DNA of 64,000 nt from Planctomycetota bacterium. Lineage in GTDB: Bacteria > Planctomycetota > Phycisphaerae > UBA1845 > PWPN01. A model generated the notes under the pieces. It saw only the letters and a list, made by a program, of their open reading frames with translations, was not told where the DNA came from and did no database searches. Below are positions 1-9,536 of the stretch, piece after piece (within the stretch, counting starts at the first letter, position 1; every line of letters starts with the position of its first letter). Made by a program: the position numbers and the translations under genes. The stretch covers positions 124,001 to 188,000 of the forward strand of contig JAKLEZ010000002.1 of the NCBI GenBank assembly GCA_022711465.1, in the 5' to 3' direction.

Positions 1-453
1 CTGCAGAATCGCGGGTACCTGTTGCGCGCTGACCCGAGAGTGGAGTCGCTCGTTGATGAGCATGCACGGCCCGTGCTCGCAGGCCCCGAGGCATTCCTCG
101 GTCATGAAGCTGTACTGGCCGTCGGGCGTGGTTTCGTGCTCGTCGATGCCCAGTTCGCGCCGAACGGCATCGGCCACCGCTCGGCCGCCCATCAGCTCGC
201 AGCTCAGCGAGCGGCAAAGGACGATGACCTTCCGGCCCCGGGCGTGAGGCCAGAAGTGGGTATAGAAGCTGGCCGTGTCCATGACCTGCGACGGGGCGAG
301 GCCCAGGAGCTCGGCCACTTCCTTCATGACCTCGAGGCTCACGCAGCCGGCGGCTTCCTGAGCGATGCGCAGGGCCGGCAGCAGGGCCGCCTGGCGAGTC
401 GGGTACCGGTCGAAAAAGGCGCGGATCTTCTCCTTGACTGCCTCGGATAACAC
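1..453 (-). CDS. nuoE: NADH-quinone oxidoreductase subunit E (24 kDa [2Fe-2S] subunit), partial
   Basis: This is the thioredoxin-fold [2Fe-2S] subunit of the peripheral arm of complex I, which sits with NuoF at the NADH-oxidising end. The window edge cuts its C-terminus, so 151 residues are visible. The four cluster cysteines fit the family pattern: C80 and C85 in CRSLSC, then C121 and C125 in CLGAC. The start chosen is a GTG at 453, because GGAGGGGG lies about nine bases upstream and an in-frame stop closes the frame further up. It is the last visible gene of the nuoA-E operon; nuoF would be expected beyond the left edge. It is separated from nuoD by 248 bases, which is unusual inside a nuo operon. 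A hydrogenase-associated NuoE homologue is possible in principle, but the nuoA-D context favours complex I. Confidence 0.93.
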   Translation of the reverse strand, partial: MLSEAVKEKIRAFFDRYPTRQAALLPALRIAQEAAGCVSLEVMKEVAELLGLAPSQVMDTASFYTHFWPHARGRKVIVLCRSLSCELMGGRAVADAVRRELGIDEHETTPDGQYSFMTEECLGACEHGPCMLINERLHSRVSAQQVPAILQ

Positions 454-701
454 CGGTGGTGCCCCCTCCGGGACCGCCGGTCGGCTACGATCGATCGCTT
501 GCCAAGCCACAGCTTACGTTCCTCGTTCTCAAAGAAGCCGCCACCAGATCACACGATCGCACATCTCGATCGCGTTCACCAGCCGAGCTGGCTCTTCCCC
601 CTGCAGTTCACGGCTGGCGGACTCGGCAACACTGGACGCACCATGCAGCTTTCTCAATGCTCCATTCTCAGTTCCCGAGCGTGGCCCCAGGCAAGCCCCG
701 G
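454..701. other. Intra-operon gap between nuoD and nuoE without a gene
   Basis: No coding frame here looks real. The gap holds a short block of degenerate heptamers (about 651-678, listed separately) and the nuoE ribosome-binding site at its left end. Confidence 0.6.
651..678. repeat. Degenerate heptamer repeat, copy 1 (nuoD-nuoE gap)
   Basis: Read on the minus strand, the block splits into four consecutive 7-base units, such as CTGAGAA, TGGAGCA and TTGAGAA, with rough consensus TNGRGNA. A near-identical 17-base core recurs at 2686-2712 in the nuoB-nuoC gap. It is not coding. It resembles the short tandem heptamer repeats known from some other bacteria; the function is unknown. Confidence 0.5.
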
Positions 702-1964
702 TCACCGGTCCAGCTCCGCCGCGATGATGTTCAGACTGCCCAGAACTGCAACCACGTCGCTGATCTGGTGCCCGATGATCAGTCTGGGGAAGCACTGGTA
801 GTTGTAGAAGCTCGGCGGCCGGCACCGGGCCCGGTAGGGGCATCGTCCGCCGTCGCTGGCCAGGTAGAAGCCTAACTCGCCGTTGGCCGTTTCCTGGGCG
901 GCATAGGCCTCGCCGATCGGTGGGTGGAATCCCCGGTTGGTCATGATCCCCTCGAAATGATGGATCAGTCCTTCGATCGAGAAGTAAACTTCCCGCTTGT
1001 CGGGTAACACCATCTTGCTCTCGGGGCTCACATTCACCGGGCCGGCCGGCAGGTTGTCGATCAGGGTCTCGATGATGGCCAGGGACTGGCGCATCTCCTC
1101 CAGCCGCACCAGGTATCGGCCGTAGACGTCGCCCAGGGTGCACACCGGGACCTTGAACGGAACGCCAGGCGAGCCCCGGTCGTCCCAGTTGTCCGCGTAG
1201 CACAGGTAGGGCTCGTCCTTGCGCAGGTCGCGGTGCACGCCGGACGCCCGGGCCACCGGGCCGGTGACGCTCCAGGCGATCGCATCCTCCCGGCCCAGGT
1301 AACCGATCCCGCGGGTTCGCTCCATGAAGATGCGGTTGCGGGTCAGCAGGGCGTCGATGTCGTCCAGGGTTCGGGGCAGGGCCCGGGCGAAAGACCTCAC
1401 CTGCCCGGGCCACTCGGCGCTGACATCCATGCTCAGCCCGCCGACCCGAGTGTAGCTGGTGGTGAAGCGGGCTCCGCAGACTTCCTCGAAGAGGTCATTG
1501 ATGGCCTCGCGCTCGTTGAAGCCATAGAGGAACGCGGTCAGTCCGCCCAGGTCGAGAGCCCCGGCCCCGATACACAGCAGATGGTCCTGGATGCGGGCCA
1601 GCTCGGCGATGATCGTGCGAATGGCCTTGCATCGCGGGGTGATTGCGACGCCGAATAGCCGTTCACAGGCCGCGTGCCAGGCGATGTTGTTGGCCATCGG
1701 ACTGACGTAGTTCATCCGGTCGGTGATGGTGACGTACTGGTTGTAGTCCAGGTGCTCCCCGAGCTTCTCGAAGCCGCTGTGCAGGTAGCCGATGTGCGGC
1801 GTGCAGGCCAGCACCGTCTCGCCGTCGAGTTCGAGCACCAGCCGGAAGGTGGTGTGCGTGGCCGGGTGCTGCGGCCCGAAGTTGAGCACCCAGACGTCCC
1901 CGCCCGGGTGTTCCGGGGCGAACCTGCTGGGCTCGGGTGCGGTTAGCGTGGCCGGCGAACTCAT
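702..1964 (-). CDS. nuoD: NADH-quinone oxidoreductase subunit D (49 kDa)
   Basis: This is the 49 kDa subunit of complex I, 420 residues, which forms the quinone-binding cavity together with NuoB. Family blocks are clear: LNFGPQHPATH near the N-terminus, the HIGYLHSGFEK loop, DRMNYVSPM, then GARFTTSYTRVGG and the C-terminal LGSLNIIAAELDR ending. The ATG at 1964 is preferred over one seven codons upstream because GAGGAG sits at a good distance from it. The gene follows nuoC by 33 bases and has the normal family length. nuoE follows only after a 248-base gap, so the downstream genes may use an extra signal or simply a long spacer. Confidence 0.97.
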   Translation of the reverse strand: MSSPATLTAPEPSRFAPEHPGGDVWVLNFGPQHPATHTTFRLVLELDGETVLACTPHIGYLHSGFEKLGEHLDYNQYVTITDRMNYVSPMANNIAWHAACERLFGVAITPRCKAIRTIIAELARIQDHLLCIGAGALDLGGLTAFLYGFNEREAINDLFEEVCGARFTTSYTRVGGLSMDVSAEWPGQVRSFARALPRTLDDIDALLTRNRIFMERTRGIGYLGREDAIAWSVTGPVARASGVHRDLRKDEPYLCYADNWDDRGSPGVPFKVPVCTLGDVYGRYLVRLEEMRQSLAIIETLIDNLPAGPVNVSPESKMVLPDKREVYFSIEGLIHHFEGIMTNRGFHPPIGEAYAAQETANGELGFYLASDGGRCPYRARCRPPSFYNYQCFPRLIIGHQISDVVAVLGSLNIIAAELDR

Positions 1965-1997
1965 GCGGCACTCCTCGTGTGGCACGGTGGCGGCATC

Positions 1998-2525
1998 TCA
2001 GGCGCTCTCCCGGGTGACCTCTTCGAAGCTCGTTCGCTCGCCGCGGCCGCGGAGCGGGTAGTCCTTGCGCAAGGGGTGGGCCGCGAAGCCGTCCCAGGTC
2101 AGGATCCGCCGCATGTCGGGATGCCCGTCGAACCGGATCCCGAACAGGTCGTAGACCTCGCGCTCCGGCCATTCCGCCCCTTTCCAGATCGGGCAGACCG
2201 AGGGCAGCCGCGGGTCGGGATCATTGGCCAAGCACTTGACCCACAGCCGGTGGCCGTGCGGTACCGAAAGCAGGGCGTAGACGACCGCGTAGCGATCCCG
2301 GGCCTCGGGGTAGTTCAGGTAGTCGATCCCCGCCAGGTCGGCGAGCTGGTCGAAGCGGGTACGCGGATCATCCCGCAGAAAGCCCAGAACCTCCAGAAGG
2401 CGGGCGGCTTCGACCCGGATGCAGATCTGCTGCGGACCACCGCCACCGGCCGGCAGCAACGGTCCGGCCCGGAAGTCGATCTCCGGAAAACGCTCGTGGA
2501 GCGCCTGGATGACGTCGGTGTCCAT
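1998..2525 (-). CDS. nuoC: NADH-quinone oxidoreductase subunit C (30 kDa)
   Basis: This is the 30 kDa hydrophilic subunit of complex I, 175 residues. It joins NuoB and NuoD at the base of the peripheral arm. The family signature is present near residues 125-165: EREVYDLFGIRFDGHPDMRR followed by HPLRKDYPLRGRGE. It is a separate protein here, not the NuoCD fusion seen in enterobacteria. It lies between nuoB and nuoD but is separated from nuoB by a 185-base gap that contains heptamer repeats. Confidence 0.96.
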   Translation of the reverse strand: MDTDVIQALHERFPEIDFRAGPLLPAGGGGPQQICIRVEAARLLEVLGFLRDDPRTRFDQLADLAGIDYLNYPEARDRYAVVYALLSVPHGHRLWVKCLANDPDPRLPSVCPIWKGAEWPEREVYDLFGIRFDGHPDMRRILTWDGFAAHPLRKDYPLRGRGERTSFEEVTRESA

Positions 2526-2710
2526 CCCAGCTTAAACCTCAGAGAAACGGCTATTCCGCCGTCGAGCGGGATTCACGGAGTCCCTTGCCGCCGAACCCCG
2601 GTGTTCGGTGCCGGCCCTGGACGCAGAAGACCGTGCCGGAACGCCAATCGCAAAGCCCTGCGGGTGCGAGAATCGGGCAGCGTCTCTCTCAACGCTCCAT
2701 TCCCCATTCT
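2526..2710. other. Intra-operon gap between nuoB and nuoC
   Basis: This 185-base stretch is noncoding in any convincing frame. It holds a heptamer-repeat block next to the nuoB stop codon and GC-rich sequence with short inverted segments. No second promoter is evident by eye. Confidence 0.5.
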
Positions 2711-2712
2711 TC
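2686..2712. repeat. Degenerate heptamer repeat, copy 2 (nuoB-nuoC gap)
   Basis: On the minus strand four consecutive 7-base units (TGAAGAA, TGGGGAA, TGGAGCG, then TTGAGAG) begin next to the nuoB stop codon at 2711-2713. The core GAATGGAGCGTTGAGA differs from copy 1 at 651-678 in only one or two positions, so the two blocks are related and not chance low complexity. Confidence 0.5.
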
Positions 2713-3343
2713 ATCGCCCGGCGCTCCGCCCCGGGACACCGGTGTTCACCTGATAGAGCCGCTCGGCTTCCCGCGGTCCGCCTTGAACCACAAGTCCCAG
2801 TCCCTTCCCTCGTTCCCGGCTGCTCCGCAGTCCATCCTGCTCGACGATCTCCTGGATCATCATGATGCCTTCGATCAGCGTCTCCGGCCGCGGCGGGCAG
2901 CCGGGCACGTAGACATCGACGGGGATGAACTGATCGACGCCCTGGACGACCGCGTAGGTGTCAAACACGCCGCCACTGCTGGCGCACGCCCCCATGCTGA
3001 TCACCCATTTGGGCTCGCACATCTGCAGGTACAGCCGCTGCAGAACGGGCATCATCTTGATCGCCACCCGCCCGGCGCAAACCAGCAGGTCTGCCTGCCG
3101 CGGGCTGAACCGGGCCACCTCGGCCCCGAACCGGGCGATGTCGTAGCGGCTGGCGGCCGTCGCCATGAACTCGATCCCGCAGCAGGCGGTCGCGAACGGC
3201 AGAGGCCACAGCGAGTTCTTCCGGCTCCAGTTGACCGTGTTCCTGCGGATCAGATCGACGACCAACTCCAGCCGCGTGGCCACCACGTCGCTGGGGGTCA
3301 TGACATGGTTCGCCCGGCCGCGTTCCAGAGTGCTCAGCTCCAT
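2711..3343 (-). CDS. nuoB: NADH-quinone oxidoreductase subunit B ([4Fe-4S] N2 subunit)
   Basis: This is the PSST subunit of complex I, 210 residues. It carries cluster N2, the last electron carrier before quinone. The cysteine ligands are visible as the adjacent pair in [11 protein letters not shown], one in [10 protein letters not shown] and one in VPGCPPRPE. The ATG at 3343 starts the conserved part and is preceded by a GGGGG-rich ribosome-binding site. The frame stays open upstream through nuoA, but that extension is only a shadow of nuoA and not a fusion. The first ten bases overlap the end of nuoA, indicating translational coupling. The C-terminal 40 residues (ERGKGLGLV onward) extend a little beyond the compact family core. 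Confidence 0.97.
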   Translation of the reverse strand: MELSTLERGRANHVMTPSDVVATRLELVVDLIRRNTVNWSRKNSLWPLPFATACCGIEFMATAASRYDIARFGAEVARFSPRQADLLVCAGRVAIKMMPVLQRLYLQMCEPKWVISMGACASSGGVFDTYAVVQGVDQFIPVDVYVPGCPPRPETLIEGIMMIQEIVEQDGLRSSRERGKGLGLVVQGGPREAERLYQVNTGVPGRSAGR

Positions 3344-3771
3344 CGGAACACCCCCTTGCGCCAGGCATAGGCGAAACCTGCCGCGAGGATGGCTACGAAC
3401 AAGCCCATCTCGGCCAACATGAAGCCCTTGGTCAGAAACGGCTGCCCATCGCGGATCAACTGGCCGACGGCCGACGACTCCGGCCCCCGGGTCACATCCT
3501 TGAACAGGGGCGCCCACAACCACAGGAAAACAATCTCGATGTCGAACAGGAGAAACAGGATCGCGACCAGGTAGAAGCGGACATTGAACCGCCCGCGGGC
3601 GTCGGCCACCAGGGGCATGCCCGATTCGTAGGTCTCGTTCTTGACCGGGCCGCTGCGTTTCGGGCCGATCAGGTGAGTCACGACAAGGATGCCGACAGCC
3701 ATCCCCGCCACGATGAGCAGAAGGATGGCCACCGGTGCGAACGACCCAAACGCGAGTGCTGCGGCTTCCAT
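3334..3771 (-). CDS. nuoA: NADH-quinone oxidoreductase subunit A
   Basis: This is the small membrane subunit NuoA (ND3), 145 residues, and the first gene of the operon. Three hydrophobic helices are visible: about residues 10-32 ([20 protein letters not shown]), 68-88 and 108-128. The family signature [20 protein letters not shown] precedes the second helix. The protein joins the peripheral arm to the membrane arm near the quinone tunnel. The gene ends inside the nuoB start region with a ten-base overlap. A promoter should lie in 3772-3990, between it and the divergent small gene at 3992, but none is obvious by eye. Confidence 0.96.
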   Translation of the reverse strand: MEAAALAFGSFAPVAILLLIVAGMAVGILVVTHLIGPKRSGPVKNETYESGMPLVADARGRFNVRFYLVAILFLLFDIEIVFLWLWAPLFKDVTRGPESSAVGQLIRDGQPFLTKGFMLAEMGLFVAILAAGFAYAWRKGVFRWS

Positions 3772-3991
3772 GTGTCAATCTCGCTCGCATGCGGCCCATC
3801 CGGGACGCCGATGCAGGGGATTGTAGGTCGCACACCGGCTTTTTCAAGAAGCCCGTTCGCCTGCGGCTCCGATCGCGCGGGGCCGGGTGAGAAACGCGTC
3901 ACCGATGATGGCCGCACGAATCTGCCGGCGCGGCCGACGTGGCCGCCCGGACCTAATCCGCTATGCACTCTGGTCGGAGGATTGTGTCACG

Positions 3992-4192
3992 ATGCGAATC
4001 GTCGGGATGATGATGGTCGCCGCGTTCGGCCTGCCCCCGGCGGCCGCCGCACAGCCCGCTCAGTCGAGCACTCCCCAGGACAGCCCGGCTGAGGCGAAGG
4101 CGCCCGATGCCATGAAAACCCTCTACACTCGCAAGGTAATCGTCACCGCGGACGCCCTCGCGAAAGCGCTGGCCAGGCTTCAAGACAAGTAG
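3992..4192 (+). CDS. Small putative exported protein (66 aa)
   Basis: This is a short reading frame of 66 residues that I do not recognise. It starts with a plausible signal peptide (MRIVGMMMVAAFGLPPAAAA, then QPAQ), followed by a short polar region ending in LAKALARLQDK. The start at 3992 is chosen because GGAGG lies about eleven bases upstream. It is divergent from the nuo operon and stands alone, facing the dockerin gene at 4324-5409 across a perfect hairpin. The N-terminal pattern supports export. The short length and lack of family recognition keep confidence modest. Confidence 0.4.
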   Translation: MRIVGMMMVAAFGLPPAAAAQPAQSSTPQDSPAEAKAPDAMKTLYTRKVIVTADALAKALARLQDK

Positions 4193-4259
4193 TCGCGGTT
4201 CACGAGGTGCCGTGGGCGTGCCGCGCCGGGCAATCCTACCGGAGCACGCAGGCTTCCCA

Positions 4260-4292
4260 GAGTGCCCAGGCCTCCTTGTCGCCTGGGCACTC
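4260..4292. terminator. Perfect 12-bp hairpin between convergent genes
   Basis: GAGTGCCCAGGC at 4260-4271 and its exact complement at 4281-4292 enclose a nine-base loop. It lies between the 3' ends of a plus-strand and a minus-strand gene, where a bidirectional terminator would be expected. There is no T-tract on either side, so it may act as a processing or 3'-stability hairpin, or work together with Rho. Confidence 0.5.
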
Positions 4293-4323
4293 CTGCCCCT
4301 CACATGCCACGGCGGTGGTCAGA

Positions 4324-5409
4324 TCAGTCGTCGCAGGTCTTGGACGCCGCGATGGTCGGGCCGCTGAAGCACTGGACGAAGGCGTCGAAGTCGGACGAAT
4401 CGATGAGATTGTTGCCATCCAGATCCGGGCTGAAAAAGCCGTCGGTGTTGGTATCGTCCCGGTCCAGGCAATCGCACCGGCCGACATCGAACTGCTCCGC
4501 GATGGTGGCAGTGTAGCAGAGCTGCCAGAAGCCGAAATCGACCTGGTCTACGTCGCCGTCGCGGTCGATATCCGCGAACGGGTCGTTGCAGGTGCATGCG
4601 GCCGCTCCGGCGCAATCCGGATCGGCGCAATCCGTCAGCCCGTCCCCGTCGTCGTCGGCGTGGTTGTAGCAGATGAGTTCGGGCAGCGGTCCGGCCGAAG
4701 TGTCGTCCACGTCCACCCAGTTCTCAATGTCGGCGCTGTCCTCGTTGGCCACCAGGGAGGCGACCCCCGCGGCAAACAAGGGCGGCTCGGTGTCCAGACA
4801 CGTGGCCTGCCATTCAACCGGTTCCGCCGTGTCCGCGACCCAGGCTCTGGCCCGCAACTGCACTCCACCGGCCACATTCAATACCTCCGCCCGCAGCCAC
4901 CAATCCTTCGAGGGGTCCAAGCCCAGTTTCACGTTGCTGTCCGGGCAGGCATCGAATACCTCGCCGCCCAGCAGTTTCTGGATCTGCAGATAGCCTCGGT
5001 CGTCGATCACGAAGACGTAACCACTGAGCGTGTTGGTGTTCAAACGCAACACCCAGCCGGCATTCATCTCCGAGCTGGTGGGCGTGGTCGCAAAACGCGG
5101 GTTGGTGGACCACTTGATGAGCATCAGGCCGCTGGTGTCGGCCAGGACCTGCATGGGATCCAGCATCAGGCCCGAATCGTTGTCCGGGGCCGCGGTCGGC
5201 AGGTTGGCGAAGCCCATCCGCAGGCTGCCGTTGACCACCGACACCCTGAACTCGTCGACGCCCTGCATGACCAGGGCGGGGTCGAACTCAAACAGGCCTT
5301 GCGTGGTGCCGTCATCATAGTTCCGCGACCATCCCGCGGCGATAACCGGCCCGGCGGCCAGAACGCATGCGGTCACAGCCAGCGCGGTCGCTCGAATCAT
5401 GCTCGACAT
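4324..5409 (-). CDS. Secreted protein with C-terminal dockerin-like repeats
   Basis: This is a 361-residue exported protein. The signal peptide is MSSMIRATALAVTACVLAAG ending near VIAAG. Residues 25-245 form a beta-rich domain without recognised catalytic motifs (GWSRNYDDGTTQGLFEF, WVLRLNTNTLSGYVFVIDDR), resembling the jelly-roll or LamG-like domains of planctomycete surface proteins. The last 110 residues contain Asp-rich calcium-type loops: DDDGDGLTDCADPDC, DIDRDGDVDQVDFG and DLDGNNLIDSSDFDAF. This is a dockerin-type I pattern followed by a conserved CFSGP ending. GAGG lies just upstream of the ATG at 5409. The partner and binding target are unknown, and no cohesin gene is visible in the window. 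Confidence 0.75.
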   Translation of the reverse strand: MSSMIRATALAVTACVLAAGPVIAAGWSRNYDDGTTQGLFEFDPALVMQGVDEFRVSVVNGSLRMGFANLPTAAPDNDSGLMLDPMQVLADTSGLMLIKWSTNPRFATTPTSSEMNAGWVLRLNTNTLSGYVFVIDDRGYLQIQKLLGGEVFDACPDSNVKLGLDPSKDWWLRAEVLNVAGGVQLRARAWVADTAEPVEWQATCLDTEPPLFAAGVASLVANEDSADIENWVDVDDTSAGPLPELICYNHADDDGDGLTDCADPDCAGAAACTCNDPFADIDRDGDVDQVDFGFWQLCYTATIAEQFDVGRCDCLDRDDTNTDGFFSPDLDGNNLIDSSDFDAFVQCFSGPTIAASKTCDD

Positions 5410-5828
5410 GGATCATCCTCTCTTCCTTCCGGATCTACTCAATGGCACGCGGCCGGGCCCCGTCACAACGCGACGACAGGAACGCACCCGTCCGGGCTCG
5501 TGGATAGGCTCAGCATGGAGTGGGGCAGTCTGGCGGGGTCCGCGGCACCCCGTCGCGAGCGCAGGGGTCATCAGAATGGCGGATGATCCGACCACGGGCT
5601 CCTCCTTTTCAGAGGTGCTGCCGGGTCTTCGGCCCTTCGCCCCCCAGCAGCATCGAACGGCCCGCATCCTCGACGGACAGGTCCAGACATGTCGGCGAGC
5701 GTCGCCAGTCGGCCCTGCCGCCTCGGCACGGCGCGATGGCCGCTTGGGCCATGCCATGCGCTATGTTCAGAATAGACGCCCGGAACGCGGAGTGCAAGCT
5801 TTTTCCGGCCGCCCTGCCGACCGGATCA
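5410..5828. other. 419-base gap between response regulator and dockerin gene
   Basis: No convincing coding frame was found. Both flanking genes lie on the minus strand, so this stretch should hold the 3' end of the regulator operon and the promoter of the dockerin gene at 4324-5409. I see no clear terminator or sigma54-type -24/-12 element by eye. Confidence 0.45.
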
Positions 5829-7208
<1,380 letters not shown>

Positions 7209-7213
7209 CGAGT

Positions 7214-8656
7214 TCAGTTCTCCGAGATCAGCCCGGGCATCAGGGCGTCAAACCGGCTGCCCTTGCCGGGTTCCGACTGGACCTTGAGTTCGCCGCCGTG
7301 AAGCCGCACCACTTTGTTGGCCATGGCCAGCCCGATCCCGTTGCCATCCGGCTTGGTGGTGAAATAGGGCAGGAAGATCTTGTGGTGAAGCTCGTGGGGT
7401 ATCCCGACGCCGTGGTCCTCGACCGTGAGTCGCCATCGTCCGCGAGCCTCGGGAATCGGTTCGGCGGCCACCCGTACCGACTGCCCCTTCTCCGAGGCCT
7501 GAACAGCGTTGGTGACCAGGCTGACCAGGGCCTGCTCAAAGTGCAGGCTGTCCAACTGGACAGGCCCCATCTTCCGGTCCACCTCGATCTGAACGTCGAT
7601 GCCCCGGCGGTCGAGCATCGGCCGCAGGGCGGTCACCACGCTGTTGAGCACCTCACCGATCGCAACCGGCTGCAGGTTGAGTTCGAGCGGTGATACCGAT
7701 TGCTGCAGGTCACGAAGCCACTTCTCGAAGCGATCCACGGTGTTGATGATCCGCTTCTGGCACTCGGTGGTCTGCTCGTCATCCGCGTGGCTCTGAATGG
7801 TGGCCTCGGCCAGACCCCGGATTCCGGCCAGGGGATTGCGGATGTTGTGGGCCAGCCGGGTGACCATCTCGCCGGCCGCGGCAAGCCGTTCCTGCTCGAC
7901 CATCTTGGTCTGCATCTCGATAATGGTCGAGCTCATCTGGTTGACCTCGCCGGCCAGGCGCCCCAGCTCGTCGCTGGCCTTCGGACGGATGCGGTACTCG
8001 AAGTTGCCGTGCGAGATTTGCTTGGTGGCTTCGCGGAGATCGGCGATCGGGTTCATGACCCATCGCCGCACGAAAAACACGCCCACCACACAGAGCACGC
8101 CACCGACCGCGGTGTTGACCACCAGGATGGTCATCACCTGCTCCTGGATGTGCGCGGCCTCGGCCACGTTGCGCTCCCGCTTCTGGCTGAACAGGCCGTT
8201 CGTCTCCAGCAGCAGGAGATCCAGCTGCACAAACGCCTGCTCCTGCTCCGGCGATAACTCGCCGGCCGGCTGGCTGGACGACCTTCTTGCCAGGAATTGC
8301 TGGGCGGCGGTCTTCTGGTCCTGCAACGCCCGCTCGATCGCCCGCCCCCGCGTATCCTCCGGGTCCTCCGACAGCCGGCTCAGGATCGGCAGCAGGGCTT
8401 CGGAAAACTGATACCGGAGATCCTCGCACTCCTTCGCCAGATCAGCCGGATTGCGGGCGTCATCGAGCAACTCCCGCTGCTGACGGAGAAGCCGGCGAAG
8501 CTGCCCGATCTGCTCCTCCTCGGTGGCCTCGGACTGGAAATCGCGGAAGGCCGAGTCAAAGTAGACCGCGATCCCCCAGGCGGACATGCCAAAATTCGCA
8601 GACAACGACACGACGTAAATGAAAATCAGTAGTCCAAATTTGTACCTGAGGTCCAC
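7214..8656 (-). CDS. Membrane histidine kinase (HAMP-HisKA-HATPase), partner of the sigma54 regulator
   Basis: This 480-residue sensor kinase has a first membrane helix at about 8-30 and a second at 174-197. They enclose a roughly 140-residue helical extracytoplasmic sensor rich in Glu, Gln and Leu. A HAMP linker follows at about 198-250. The phospho-acceptor is H270 in RLAHNIRNPLAGIRG. The ATPase shows an N-box (LVTNAVQASEKG), G1 (VEDHGVGIP) and G2 (GNGIGLAMANKVV). The start is a GTG at 8656, 21 bases after the pseudopilin stop. Position and domain type make it the kinase for the NtrC-type regulator downstream. The ligand is unknown; linkage to a dockerin protein and a pseudopilin suggests surface or secretion sensing. 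Confidence 0.92.
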   Translation of the reverse strand: MDLRYKFGLLIFIYVVSLSANFGMSAWGIAVYFDSAFRDFQSEATEEEQIGQLRRLLRQQRELLDDARNPADLAKECEDLRYQFSEALLPILSRLSEDPEDTRGRAIERALQDQKTAAQQFLARRSSSQPAGELSPEQEQAFVQLDLLLLETNGLFSQKRERNVAEAAHIQEQVMTILVVNTAVGGVLCVVGVFFVRRWVMNPIADLREATKQISHGNFEYRIRPKASDELGRLAGEVNQMSSTIIEMQTKMVEQERLAAAGEMVTRLAHNIRNPLAGIRGLAEATIQSHADDEQTTECQKRIINTVDRFEKWLRDLQQSVSPLELNLQPVAIGEVLNSVVTALRPMLDRRGIDVQIEVDRKMGPVQLDSLHFEQALVSLVTNAVQASEKGQSVRVAAEPIPEARGRWRLTVEDHGVGIPHELHHKIFLPYFTTKPDGNGIGLAMANKVVRLHGGELKVQSEPGKGSRFDALMPGLISEN

Positions 8657-8677
8657 GTTCAGCTCTTACGGTGATGG

Positions 8678-9526
8678 CTACTGCACGGGGTGCTGGTACT
8701 TCCAGTCCCACCCTCCCTGGGTCTGTGGGCGGGATGAGGAAAGAACCTGCCCCCCGATGAAGGCCGCATTCAGCGCACCCGCGTGACGCAGGGCGGGATT
8801 CCAGAACATGCCGCTCGCGTACTTGTCGTCCGCGGGGCCCGGCGGGGCCGAATAGTACGGGAGCACCCCGCGCTCCTTGGCCAGGGCACCGTCCACATCG
8901 AACGCCAGCGGCACCGATGGGTGGTTCATGATCCGCTTGGACAAACGCACTTCGCGCAGAATCTGCCGGCCGCCAACTTCCACGGCCGACCAGGCGAGAC
9001 GCATGTTGAAGCCGACACTCACGTTCTCCAGCGGTTTGACCGCCTCGGCTTGGCAGGGCAGCAATGCGTGACGAGACAGAACCTGCGGGCCCGACGGGCA
9101 GATCATCGCCTGGTCCTCGGGCTTGTAGTCCGCAACCGCCGTCGGCGAGCCAAACGAAAACTGAGAGGCCCCCGACGGGGCCTTCCAGAACTCGTCAATC
9201 CCGTAAAGCCGCTCCTGGAAGTCCTCGATCCGGAAACCCGGCCACCCGTCCTGGTCGCTGTCCCCCCGCCAGGGGTGAGCATTGTCGTCGGCAAACTGAA
9301 TGAACTCGAACGCGATCGTCTTCAGCTTGTTCTTGCAGACAAAACCCTGGGCCGAATTCCGCACCCTCGCCATCGAGGCCGCCACGATGCCGAGCATCAG
9401 GGCAATTATCCCCACCACCACGATCAACTCAATGAGCGTGAAACCCGGCTCCGCCGCCCCGGTTCGCCATCGCCACCGAGCCATCGGCCGAACATCGGGC
9501 CACCGGATGCCCTGGTTGAACCGCAC
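8678..9526 (-). CDS. Prepilin-type (pseudopilin) secreted protein
   Basis: This protein of about 282 residues has a class III prepilin leader. The cleavage site is PG followed by FTLIELIVVVGIIALMLGIV, with glutamate at mature position five and a hydrophobic helix. It would be processed by a prepilin peptidase and anchored through that helix. Near the C-terminus the sequence RHAGALNAAFIGGQV matches the H-X9-DG tail of planctomycete DUF1559-type proteins, except that the DG is GG. The GTG at 9526 is preferred because GAGGG sits seven bases upstream and it lies ten bases after the dockerin gene. An ATG at 9484 would give a 14-residue leader and is a fair alternative. No other pilus or type II secretion genes are present here. 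Confidence 0.82.
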   Translation of the reverse strand: MRFNQGIRWPDVRPMARWRWRTGAAEPGFTLIELIVVVGIIALMLGIVAASMARVRNSAQGFVCKNKLKTIAFEFIQFADDNAHPWRGDSDQDGWPGFRIEDFQERLYGIDEFWKAPSGASQFSFGSPTAVADYKPEDQAMICPSGPQVLSRHALLPCQAEAVKPLENVSVGFNMRLAWSAVEVGGRQILREVRLSKRIMNHPSVPLAFDVDGALAKERGVLPYYSAPPGPADDKYASGMFWNPALRHAGALNAAFIGGQVLSSSRPQTQGGWDWKYQHPVQ

Positions 9527-9536
9527 CTGTCTACCC

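Noticed and set aside
3344..3847. Upstream extension of the nuoB frame through nuoA
   Set aside because: The added residues are Arg/Pro-rich and unlike any complex I subunit, while nuoA is intact in the other frame. NuoB starts at 3343.
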